From Streptomyces sp. NBC_00620 (lineage in GTDB: Bacteria > Actinomycetota > Actinomycetes > Streptomycetales > Streptomycetaceae): 64,000 bases of DNA. A model generated the notes under the pieces. It saw only the letters and a program-made list of their open reading frames with translations, was not told where the DNA came from and did not search any database. The position numbers and the translations under genes were made by a program. The stretch is taken from the NCBI RefSeq assembly GCF_026341825.1, contig NZ_JAPENY010000001.1:3348001-3412000 (forward strand), in the 5' to 3' direction. Positions 55,639 through 63,140 of this stretch are shown piece by piece (position 1 is the first letter of the stretch; the number at the start of each line of letters is the position of its first letter).

Positions 55639-55864
55639 CTCGTCGTCCTCCGGTCGCGCAACTCGTTGTCGTCTACGTCGTGCTGTTCGTCAGGGGAGCG
55701 CGGGCACACAATGCCCGGGATCCGGGTGTTCGTACGGCCCCCATATCCGGGTACATCCGATCCTGACCATGCCCTCCGCGTCCACCCGTCCGACCGATCG
55801 AACATCTCGTCCCCCGTGTGGTCTTGTCCAATGGGCTCGACAGAGGCTAGCTTCTCCGTAGATA

Positions 55865-55876
55865 GAAAGCGCTTGC
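55865..55876 (+). promoter_or_regulatory. LacI-type operator GAAAGCGCTTGC
   Basis: The centre AAGCGCTT is a perfect palindrome with the CG core usual for LacI-family sites. It lies 65 bp upstream of the oxidoreductase start in the gap between lacI and the operon. The other 200 bases of this gap show no gene. Confidence 0.7.
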
Positions 55877-55940
55877 TGGCACGCTCACCAGTTCCTCAGA
55901 GGGCGTACGAGGCGCGGAAACCGCGTACGAAGGGAATGAC

Positions 55941-57092
55941 GTGACACGCAAGACGGTGCGTATCGCCATGAACGGCGTGACGGGGCGCATGGGCTACCGC
56001 CAGCACCTCGTCCGCTCGATCCTCGCCCTGCGCGACCAGGGCGGCCTCGACCTGGGCGACGGCACCGTGCTGTGGCCCGAACCCGTCCTCGTCGGCCGCC
56101 GCGAGCACGTGCTCAAGGCGCTCGCCGAGCAGCACGGCCTCGAGGAGTGGTCCACCGACCTGGACGCCGTTCTGGCCGACCCGACCATCGACCTCTACTT
56201 CGATGCGCAGGTCACCTCCGCCCGCGAGGAGTCGCTCAAGGCGGCCATCGCGGCGGGCAAGCACATCTACACGGAGAAGCCGACGGCCACGGGGCTCGAC
56301 GGTGCGCTGGAACTGGCCCGGCTGGCCGCCGCCAAGGGCATCAAGCACGGCGTGGTCCAGGACAAGCTCTTCCTCCCCGGCCTGCTCAAGCTCAAGCGCC
56401 TCATCGACGGCGGCTTCTTCGGTCGGATCCTGTCCATCCGCGGGGAGTTCGGCTACTGGGTCTTCGAGGGCGACTGGCAGTCCGCCCAGCGGCCCTCCTG
56501 GAACTACCGCGCCGAGGACGGCGGCGGCATCGTCGTCGACATGTTCCCGCACTGGGAGTACGTGCTCCATGAGCTCTTCGGGCGGGTCACCTCCGTCCAG
56601 GCCATCGCCGCGACCCACATCCCGCAGCGCTGGGACGAGCAGGGCAAGCCGTACGACGCCACGGCCGACGACTCCGCGTACGGCATCTTCGAGCTGGAGA
56701 GTGGTGCGATCGCCCAGATCAACTCGTCGTGGGCCGTGCGCGTCAATCGTGATGAGCTGGTGGAGTTCCAGGTCGACGGGACGGAGGGGTCGGCTGTGGC
56801 CGGGTTGCGCAACTGTCGTGTGCAGCACCGCAGTTCGACGCCCAAGCCGGTCTGGAATCCCGACATCCCGGCCACCTACTCCTTCCGGGATCAGTGGCAG
56901 GAAGTCCCCGACAACGCCGAGTTCGACAACGGCTTCAAGGCCCAGTGGGAGCTGTTCCTCCGGCACGTCTACGCCGACGCGCCCTACCACTGGGACCTCC
57001 TCGCCGGCGCCCGCGGCGTCCAGCTCGCCGAACTCGGCCTGAAGTCCTCGGCCGAGGGTCGCCGCTTCGACGTACCGGAGATCTCGCTGTGA
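55941..57092 (+). CDS. Gfo/Idh/MocA-family NAD(P)-dependent oxidoreductase
   Basis: A protein of 383 residues. The N-terminal Rossmann fold starts RIAMNGVTGRMGYRQHLVRS, an odd form of the family glycine motif. AAGKHIYTEKPTATGLDGAL near 105-124 holds the EKP signature with the catalytic/cofactor Lys. The C-terminal substrate domain starts near 150. Relatives oxidise sugars or inositols. GTG start with AAGGGAA about 6 nt upstream. First gene of a coupled operon: the next start overlaps its stop as GTGA. Confidence 0.9.
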   Translation: MTRKTVRIAMNGVTGRMGYRQHLVRSILALRDQGGLDLGDGTVLWPEPVLVGRREHVLKALAEQHGLEEWSTDLDAVLADPTIDLYFDAQVTSAREESLKAAIAAGKHIYTEKPTATGLDGALELARLAAAKGIKHGVVQDKLFLPGLLKLKRLIDGGFFGRILSIRGEFGYWVFEGDWQSAQRPSWNYRAEDGGGIVVDMFPHWEYVLHELFGRVTSVQAIAATHIPQRWDEQGKPYDATADDSAYGIFELESGAIAQINSSWAVRVNRDELVEFQVDGTEGSAVAGLRNCRVQHRSSTPKPVWNPDIPATYSFRDQWQEVPDNAEFDNGFKAQWELFLRHVYADAPYHWDLLAGARGVQLAELGLKSSAEGRRFDVPEISL

Positions 57093-58243
57093 GAACCATT
57101 CAACTGCCAGGAGTTGGAGGGGGGTTGCGCGCGTACACCCCGCGCTCCGAGCCCCTTGCCCTCACGACCGGCTCGCCCTTCACCTCTCGTACGGTCTTCT
57201 CGGCGGCGCATGTGGTCGCCGATCCGTACGCGGATGTGTCCCCCGACTCGCCCGCCGCCGTCGACTGGGACTCGACCCTCGCCTTCCGCCGTCACCTGTG
57301 GTCCCACGGGCTCGGTGTCGCGGAGGCGATGGACACCGCCCAGCGGGGGATGGGCCTCGACTGGGGCGGCGCGGCGGAGCTGATCCGGCGGTCGGCCGCC
57401 GAGGCCAAGGCGGTCGGTGGGCGGATCGCTTGCGGTGTCGGCACGGACCAGCTCGGCGGGGGCTCCCTCGAGGAGATCCGGAAGGCCTACGAGGAGCAGC
57501 TGGCCCTCGTCGAGGAATCGGGTGCCCAGGCGATCCTGATGGCCTCGCGCGCGCTGGCGGCGGCCGCCTCCGGTCCCGAGGACTATCTGGAGGTGTACGG
57601 CCATCTGCTCCGGCAGTCGTCCGACCCCGTGATCCTGCACTGGCTCGGACCGATGTTCGACCCGGCCCTTGAGGGCTACTGGGGGTCCAGCGACCTGGAC
57701 GCCGCCACGGAGGTGTTCCTTCAGGTCATCGCGGCCCACCCGGACAAGGTGGACGGCATCAAGGTGTCGTTGCTGGATGCCGGGCGCGAGATCGACATCC
57801 GCCGCCGCCTCCCGCAGGGCGTGCGCTGTTACACCGGGGACGACTTCAACTACCCCGAACTGATCGCGGGTGACGAGCAGGGCTTCAGTCACGCCCTGCT
57901 CGGCATCTTCGATCCGCTGGGGCCGTTGGCGGCGGAGGCGGTCCGGGTTCTGGACACGGGTGATGTGAAGGGGTTCCGCGAACTCCTCGATCCCACAGTG
58001 GAGTTGTCCCGGCATCTCTTCCAGACACCTACGCGCTTCTACAAGACGGGTGTGGTGTTCCTGGCGTGGCTGGCCGGCCATCAGGAGCACTTCACGATGG
58101 TTGGCGGGCTTCAGTCGGCGCGCTCGCTTCCGCACTTCGCCCGTGCCTATGAACTGGCCGACGGGCTGGGTCTGTTCCCGAACCCGGAGCTGGCCGAGAC
58201 GAGGATGAGGACGATGCTGTCCCTGTACGGAGTGGCCCAGTGA
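57089..58243 (+). CDS. DUF993 protein, TIM-barrel dihydrodipicolinate-synthase-like
   Basis: A protein of 384 residues that I place in DUF993 (PF06187), a family I remember as related to DHDPS-type aldolases but without a known reaction. ACGVGTDQLGGGSLEEI near 113 and DKVDGIKVSLLDAGREIDIR near 225, where Lys would be the Schiff-base candidate, and VRCYTGDDFNYPELIAGDEQ are its marked blocks. GTG start overlaps the oxidoreductase stop (GTGA) and its own stop overlaps the epimerase start. An aldolase or dehydratase step on an oxidised sugar acid is my inference. Confidence 0.8.
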   Translation: MRTIQLPGVGGGLRAYTPRSEPLALTTGSPFTSRTVFSAAHVVADPYADVSPDSPAAVDWDSTLAFRRHLWSHGLGVAEAMDTAQRGMGLDWGGAAELIRRSAAEAKAVGGRIACGVGTDQLGGGSLEEIRKAYEEQLALVEESGAQAILMASRALAAAASGPEDYLEVYGHLLRQSSDPVILHWLGPMFDPALEGYWGSSDLDAATEVFLQVIAAHPDKVDGIKVSLLDAGREIDIRRRLPQGVRCYTGDDFNYPELIAGDEQGFSHALLGIFDPLGPLAAEAVRVLDTGDVKGFRELLDPTVELSRHLFQTPTRFYKTGVVFLAWLAGHQEHFTMVGGLQSARSLPHFARAYELADGLGLFPNPELAETRMRTMLSLYGVAQ

Positions 58244-59067
58244 ACCTGTCGCGTTTCTCCATCAACCAGATGACGGTGAAGCAGCTGTCTATGCCCGAAC
58301 TGGTCGATGCTTGTGTGGAGTTGGGTGTCCCCGGAGTCGGTCTCTGGCGTGAACCCGTCCAGTCGTACGGGCTCGACGCGACCGCCAAGCTGGTCCGTGA
58401 CGCGGGCCTGGCGGTGACGACCCTGTGCCGGGGCGGCTTCCTCACGGCGATCGAACCGGCCGAGCGGGCCGCCGCGCTGGCCGACAACCGCTCGGCGATC
58501 GACGAGGCGGCCACGCTCGGCACGGACACGCTGGTCCTCGTCTCCGGTGGACTGCCGGCGGGCAGCAAGGATCTGCATGGCGCGCGGGAGCGCATCGCCG
58601 ACGCGCTGGGGGAGTTGGGCCCGTACGCCGCGGAACGGGGCGTACGCCTGGCCATCGAGCCGCTGCACCCCATGTTCGCCTCGGACCGGTGCGTGGTGTC
58701 GACCCTGGCCCAGGCGCTGGATCTGGCGGAGCGCTTCCCGGCGGACCAGGTCGGCGTGACGGTGGACACGTACCACATCTGGTGGGACGACACGGCGCCT
58801 GCTCAGATCGCCCGCGCGGGTGCCTCCGGGCGCATCCACACCTTCCAACTCGCCGACTGGACAACCCCGTTGCCCGAGGGTGTGCTCAACGGGCGCGGTC
58901 AGATCGGCGACGGTTCGGTCGACATGCGGGAGTGGCGTTCGTACGTCGAGGCGGCCGGCTACACCGGTCCCATCGAGGTCGAGCTGTTCAACGAAGGGTT
59001 GTGGGCGCGGGACGGGCGCGAGGTGTTGGCGGAGACGGCGGCGCGGTTCGTGGAGCATGCCGAGTAG
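58240..59067 (+). CDS. Sugar phosphate isomerase/epimerase family protein
   Basis: A TIM-barrel protein of 275 residues (PF01261). VRLAIEPLHPMFASDRC (Glu near 144), VGVTVDTYHIWWDD (Asp and His near 177), HTFQLADWTTPLP and YTGPIEVELFNEGLW (Glu near 247) are the metal-binding set. GTG start overlaps the DUF993 stop as GTGA. The three genes are thus translationally coupled and should act in one pathway, with an oxidation, a C-C or dehydration step and an isomerisation. Substrate not known. Confidence 0.88.
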   Translation: MNLSRFSINQMTVKQLSMPELVDACVELGVPGVGLWREPVQSYGLDATAKLVRDAGLAVTTLCRGGFLTAIEPAERAAALADNRSAIDEAATLGTDTLVLVSGGLPAGSKDLHGARERIADALGELGPYAAERGVRLAIEPLHPMFASDRCVVSTLAQALDLAERFPADQVGVTVDTYHIWWDDTAPAQIARAGASGRIHTFQLADWTTPLPEGVLNGRGQIGDGSVDMREWRSYVEAAGYTGPIEVELFNEGLWARDGREVLAETAARFVEHAE

Positions 59068-59110
59068 GGCACACCGAGTAGAGCACGCGGAGTGGAGCAC
59101 GTGGAGTAGC
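59054..59110. repeat. Imperfect 15-bp tandem repeat over the epimerase stop
   Basis: About four units of the type GAGCATGCCGAGTAG follow each other (GGCACACCGAGTAG, AGCACGCGGAGTGG, AGCACGTGGAGTAG). The first contains the end of the gene with its TAG; later copies repeat the stop region. Confidence 0.65.
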
Positions 59111-59143
59111 GGTCCGGGTCGCGGTAAGCCTCGGAAGCGCCCT

Positions 59144-59178
59144 GGTGCTCCATCCCTCCCCGGTTGGGATGGAGCACC
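59144..59178. terminator. Terminator after the oxidoreductase-DUF993-epimerase operon
   Basis: GGTGCTCCATCCC pairs perfectly with GGGATGGAGCACC (13 bp) around TCCCCGGTT. It lies 77 bp after the operon and 88 bp beyond the stop of the convergent AraC gene. Confidence 0.85.
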
Positions 59179-59265
59179 GAGGTCAGGGCACCGTGCCTGA
59201 CCAGGATGCCCGGTGACCCCTGTGGCTGTCGTTGCCAGTGGGTCCACAGATGGTTGACGTTGCGT

Positions 59266-60255
59266 CTACTCCCGTACGGCCAGCGCCTGGAACCGGTACT
59301 CCCTGGGCGAGAGCCCGTACGCGGTGCGGAAGACGCGGGTGAATCCGGAGCTGTGGGGGAGGCCCCAGCGGGTGGCGATGGCGTGGATCGGGGTGGCGTG
59401 CAGCGCGGGGTCCGCCAAGTCGTGGCGGGCGCCCTCCAGGCGCTGGCTGCGGATCCAGGCCGCGACCGTTTCGCCGCGCACCTCTTCGTGGAAGATGCGG
59501 TGCAGATAGCTGAGCGAGATGTGGTGCACGGCCGCGATCACGGGCGGTGTCAGCTCAGGGTCGTGCAGGTTCTGGCGGATGAACGCGCGTATGCGTTCGG
59601 TCAGGGCCCGGTGACGGGTCTCCGGCGGGAGAGCGGCCTCCACCTCCAGCATCTGGGCGAACCAGGCCGCCAGCAGGTCGAGCACGACCGTGCCCAGGCG
59701 CGGCGCGTCCGACGGCTGGAGGGAGTTGGACTCCCTTTCCAGGCCGGTGAGGAACCCCGTCAGCAGGGCGCCCACCCCCTCCTGCGCCGACAGCCGTCTG
59801 CCCAGCAACTCCCGTACCCGGTCAGGTGACACGGGCAGCAGTGCCTTGGGGACCTCCACGCCCACCCCGGTGACCGTGCGGCGGCCCAGGCCGTCCGGCG
59901 GCCGCACGTCGTAGGGCCGCGAGGTGTCGGAGACCCACAGGTCGCGAGGGCCGTACATGTCGCTCCGCCCGGCGTGGTCGAACCCCAACTCGCCGCCGAG
60001 CACCAGCGACAAGTGGTACTGCTCGGGGTCGGACTGCCGGATCATCCGCGCGGTTCGCCGGAACCGCGCCGGCAGCAGCGACGTCGGCCAGACGATCACC
60101 GGCCCCAGCTCCAGCAACCGCTGCTCCGCCCAGAAGTCGGCGGCGTACTCACTGCTGATCTCGCTCGGCGCGATCGTCCGGTCGATCAGTTCCCGCCAGT
60201 ACTCGAACCTGTGCTCCGCAGGCACGTCCTCGCTCCGGAACACCGTCCCGATCAT
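59266..60255 (-). CDS. AraC-family regulator with AraC-binding-like N-domain
   Basis: A protein of 329 residues. Residues about 1-190 form the AraC-binding-like ligand/dimer domain (PEQYHLSLVLGGELGFDHAG). The C-terminal end has two HTHs: PPVIAAVHHISLSYLHRIFH and PIHAIATRWGLPHSSGFTRV, closing with AYGLSPREYR. ATG start with GGGGGGAA upstream. The gene is convergent with the DUF993 operon and upstream of nothing on its strand, so its target is unclear; the tannase-like gene upstream on the same strand is one option. Confidence 0.9.
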   Translation of the reverse strand: MIGTVFRSEDVPAEHRFEYWRELIDRTIAPSEISSEYAADFWAEQRLLELGPVIVWPTSLLPARFRRTARMIRQSDPEQYHLSLVLGGELGFDHAGRSDMYGPRDLWVSDTSRPYDVRPPDGLGRRTVTGVGVEVPKALLPVSPDRVRELLGRRLSAQEGVGALLTGFLTGLERESNSLQPSDAPRLGTVVLDLLAAWFAQMLEVEAALPPETRHRALTERIRAFIRQNLHDPELTPPVIAAVHHISLSYLHRIFHEEVRGETVAAWIRSQRLEGARHDLADPALHATPIHAIATRWGLPHSSGFTRVFRTAYGLSPREYRFQALAVRE

Positions 60256-60372
60256 CCCGCCCCGTTCCCCCCTAAGCCCCCGTCAGGCGCTCCCGTCGGC
60301 GCGGAGGGAACGCGGAGGGAACTTTATCCTCGCTCGGTGAACGTCGGCCGGGTGCGCGGGGGAAGGCCCCGC

Positions 60373-60417
60373 ATCCGGAAGGCCCGGCGCCCTTCCCGCG
60401 CGCCGGGCCTTCCGGAT
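60373..60417. terminator. Perfect 18-bp hairpin terminator after the tannase-like gene
   Basis: ATCCGGAAGGCCCGGCGC pairs with GCGCCGGGCCTTCCGGAT around a 9-nt loop CCTTCCCGC, 15 bp beyond the stop of the minus-strand esterase. Confidence 0.88.
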
Positions 60418-60431
60418 CGGAACCGCTCGGG

Positions 60432-61934
60432 TCACTTCCTGTAGCCGGTGACCTTGCCGATCCAGGTCATGAAGGCGGGCGCGTCCTGGTTCGCGCCGTG
60501 CGCGCCGTCCCAGTACATGTACGTGTCGACGTTGTCGCCGAGGTTCTCCAGGCTCGCGGCGAGGTTGCCGACGACGGTCAGCGAGGTGTCGCTGTCCTTG
60601 GTGCCGACGCGGATGAACCAGTTCCGGGCCCGGTGCGGGTTCTTGCGCTCGATGAAGGGCATCGGGTTGAGCAGTTCGATCTTCTCGGGCAGGTCCGCGT
60701 CGAGGCGGGCGGCCGCGTCGCCGGTGGCCTTGCGCAGGCTCCACTCGGTGAAGTGCCGTGCCTTGGTGGTGTCCACGCCGAACAGGTTGTTCTCGCCGGA
60801 GGACAGGTCGAAGAGGTCGAACGACGGGACGTTCTTCTTCCGGGCGCCCACGTGGGTGAGGAAGTCGCTCCAGGCGAAGGACGCCTTGCCGCCGGACCAG
60901 GAGATCCCGGGGTGGGCGGCCAGGTAGGCGGTGCGGTCTGCGTCGGACAGAGCGGCCAGGTACTTGGTGGCCGAGGGCTCCAGGTACGTCCTGACCAGGT
61001 ACTCGTCATAGTTGCGGGCGGTGATGCGGCCGAAGCCGCCCTTGCCCTTGAGCTTCAACGAGGCCTGGTACTCGGCGAAGTTGCTCCGCAGTTCGTTGGA
61101 CAGGGCCTGGTCGACCTGCGCGCCACTGGAGAGCGGGTTGGTGCCCCAGTTCCACTCGTACGCCATGTCGGCGTGTTCGAGGTCTGTGATCGGGCAGTAC
61201 GGGGCGGCGGCGAAGACGGCGTCGCTCGCGTCGGCCGCGCCCAACTCGCTCAGGTAGGAGTCGTAGAGGCGGCTGTCGCCGGTGGCGCCGAGCAGCGAGG
61301 TGAGGGCGCCGCCCGCGCTGACGCCGGTGGCGACGATGCGGTCGGTGTTGCCCGGGACACGGCCCTTGTTGTGGCGGAGGTAGCGGACCGCGGCCTTGAG
61401 GTCCACGATCGCCGCCGGGGCGACGCCGTAGTAGACGCCCGTGGAGTCGACCAGGGACCGGCCGCGGGCGCCCGGTTCCGCCACGACGTAGCCGGACGCC
61501 AGCGCCAGGCCCGGGTTGGTGCCGCGGCCGATGCCGGTGTTGTTGGCCGTGGAGGACGGCATGTAGCCGCCGACCGCGTTGTTGAAGAGGATCGGCGCGT
61601 GCGAGGCGTCGACCGCAACGCCGTCGATCTCCACCGGGACGCTGACGTTGAGGGTCTGGTACGTCACGTCGACCGGGGCGGCGACATACGGGATCGCCTT
61701 GTAGGAGCGGTACGTGACCGCCTTGACGCCGTCGGCAGTGGTGACGGACGTGGTGAGGGTGGTGTAGGTCGCGGGGTCGAACACCAAGGGGTCCGATGCC
61801 GAGAGGTCCGCTGCCGAGGTTGCCTTGCCCTGCACCTTGGCGGCGGGCGAGGCCCACGCCCCGCCGGCCGAGCCGACAACCGCCGGTATGGCGGCCGTCG
61901 CGGCCAGAACCTTCACCATGTGTCTGCGCTGCAT
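60432..61934 (-). CDS. Exported tannase-like alpha/beta hydrolase (subtype-B tannase type)
   Basis: A protein of 500 residues with a Tat-like signal (QRRHMVKVLAATAAIPAVVG). TGVSAGGALTSLLGATG near 210 holds the nucleophile Ser; IRVGTKDSDTSLTVVGNLAA gives the acid Asp and WDGAHGANQDAPAF the His. It resembles proteins called subtype-B tannases, which hydrolyse gallate esters, and differs in layout from the tannase at 6.9 kb. ATG start with GGAGAGAG about 7 nt upstream. An operator candidate 81-101 nt upstream is shared with the first tannase gene. Confidence 0.82.
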   Translation of the reverse strand: MQRRHMVKVLAATAAIPAVVGSAGGAWASPAAKVQGKATSAADLSASDPLVFDPATYTTLTTSVTTADGVKAVTYRSYKAIPYVAAPVDVTYQTLNVSVPVEIDGVAVDASHAPILFNNAVGGYMPSSTANNTGIGRGTNPGLALASGYVVAEPGARGRSLVDSTGVYYGVAPAAIVDLKAAVRYLRHNKGRVPGNTDRIVATGVSAGGALTSLLGATGDSRLYDSYLSELGAADASDAVFAAAPYCPITDLEHADMAYEWNWGTNPLSSGAQVDQALSNELRSNFAEYQASLKLKGKGGFGRITARNYDEYLVRTYLEPSATKYLAALSDADRTAYLAAHPGISWSGGKASFAWSDFLTHVGARKKNVPSFDLFDLSSGENNLFGVDTTKARHFTEWSLRKATGDAAARLDADLPEKIELLNPMPFIERKNPHRARNWFIRVGTKDSDTSLTVVGNLAASLENLGDNVDTYMYWDGAHGANQDAPAFMTWIGKVTGYRK

Positions 61935-62014
61935 CGCGTCTTCTCTCTCCACTGGGGGGCGGCCCGGAAGGCGAGGAACCGCTTCCGGCGCATGCGAAGG
62001 TATGCGCCCACCCA

Positions 62015-62035
62015 GAGATCGTCAACAATTTCGTC
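62015..62035 (-). promoter_or_regulatory. Candidate operator shared with the first tannase gene
   Basis: Contains GTCAACAATTTCGTC and a near-palindrome ATCGTCAACAAT. 18 of 21 bases equal 8770-8790. It lies 81-101 nt upstream of the esterase start. Confidence 0.5.
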
Positions 62036-62140
62036 AACTTTTCGGCCGCGCGTGGACGTCGCCCCCGGAGGGTCCACGGTCGGGCGTGATCGCGCTCGCC
62101 CAATGCCCCACCCCGGAGCTACGGGGGTGGGGGATTGCCG

Positions 62141-62521
62141 CTATTTCTTCGCGCCCCGCTTCGCCAGTACCGTCAGGATCACCGGGATCAGCAATTCGAC
62201 GACCCGGGTGACGGTCGCCGCGGGGAGGCCGGTCTTCTTGGCGACGGCGTTCGCGACCGGCTTGCTCGCCTTGGCCAGCACACCGGCCAGGAGGCCGCCG
62301 GCGGTGAATCCGCCGAGCGTCGACACGCCCTGAAGTGGCGCCTCCTCCTCCGGAACGGGCGCCTCGCGCACCTCGCCGGAGAGCGCCGACACCGTCGTTC
62401 CGACCATCTCGCGGGCCTCGCTGCCGTCCGTTCCCAGCAGGCCCGCGATCTCCTGGAGCCTGTCCTCGCCGAGCTCGTCGAGGACCTCGGCCTCCAGGGA
62501 CGTACCGGAATCTTCGCTCAT
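62141..62521 (-). CDS. DUF937 family protein
   Basis: A protein of 126 residues. EAEVLDELGEDRLQEIAGLL at the start and VSTLGGFTAGGLLAGVLAKA with TVTRVVELLIPVILTVLAKR at the end match DUF937 (YidB-like) proteins, which pair two helical halves. The function is unknown; the end is hydrophobic and may touch the membrane. ATG at 62521. It stands alone between the tannase-like gene and the rbs genes. Confidence 0.82.
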   Translation of the reverse strand: MSEDSGTSLEAEVLDELGEDRLQEIAGLLGTDGSEAREMVGTTVSALSGEVREAPVPEEEAPLQGVSTLGGFTAGGLLAGVLAKASKPVANAVAKKTGLPAATVTRVVELLIPVILTVLAKRGAKK

Positions 62522-62676
62522 GACGAAAACGCTACGTCTGCCCCGTTTCGCCCGCACGCCAAAAAAATCTCAGAAGTCCGTACAACCCTCCCCGCACATG
62601 GCGGGTCGTACTTGGCATCAGGACTTCTGGAGGGGGATCTGGGGGGATCGCGGGGGTTCTGATGCGGAGGGGAACC

Positions 62677-62710
62677 CGAGGGGGCCCGGTCGACGGACCG
62701 GGCTCCCTCG
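62677..62710. terminator. Terminator of the rbs genes
   Basis: CGAGGGGGCCCGGTC pairs with GACCGGGCTCCCTCG (one mismatch) around a 4-nt loop. It lies 40 bp beyond the rbsD stop on the minus strand. Confidence 0.8.
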
Positions 62711-62750
62711 AAGCTTTTCCCGCCAACGGTCTGGCGCACCGAAGGTACGG

Positions 62751-63140
62751 CTAAAAGAAGACCCCGCACCGCAGCAGCACATTCGCGTACGGCCGGGCCT
62801 CCCCGGTCCTGACGATCAGGCGCGCGCCCGCCGACAGCGACTTCAGCTCCTCGTGCGAGACCGTCCACAGGCCCGGGAAGCGCTTCTCCAGCAACGCCGA
62901 CACGTCTGGGTTCGCCTCCTGGACCTCACGTGCGGCCGTGGCGCCCTCCACCACCAGCTCGTCGAGCAGCCCGTCGAGCACCTCGGCGAACGACGGCACC
63001 CCGGCCCGGAACGCCAGGTCCACGACGCGCGGCCCCGCCGGTATCGGCATCCCCGCGTCGCACACCAGGACCCCGTCCCCGTGGCCCAACTCGGCCAGCG
63101 CGCCCGCGAGATGGCGGTTCAGAATTCCGGCCTTCTTCAC
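62751..63140 (-). CDS. rbsD: D-ribose pyranase
   Basis: A protein of 129 residues, the family length. MKKAGILNRHLAGALAELGH with the catalytic His, DAGMPIPAGPRVVDLAFRAG near 28 and TGEARPYANVLLRCGVFF at the end are the RbsD signature. It interconverts pyranose and furanose forms of ribose so that ribokinase can use it. GTG start overlaps the rbsK stop as GTGA. Confidence 0.95.
   Translation of the reverse strand: MKKAGILNRHLAGALAELGHGDGVLVCDAGMPIPAGPRVVDLAFRAGVPSFAEVLDGLLDELVVEGATAAREVQEANPDVSALLEKRFPGLWTVSHEELKSLSAGARLIVRTGEARPYANVLLRCGVFF

Noticed and set aside
59174..60432. A phage or integrative element near the AraC gene
   Set aside because: No integrase, attachment duplication or tRNA was seen; gene content is ordinary regulator and hydrolase.
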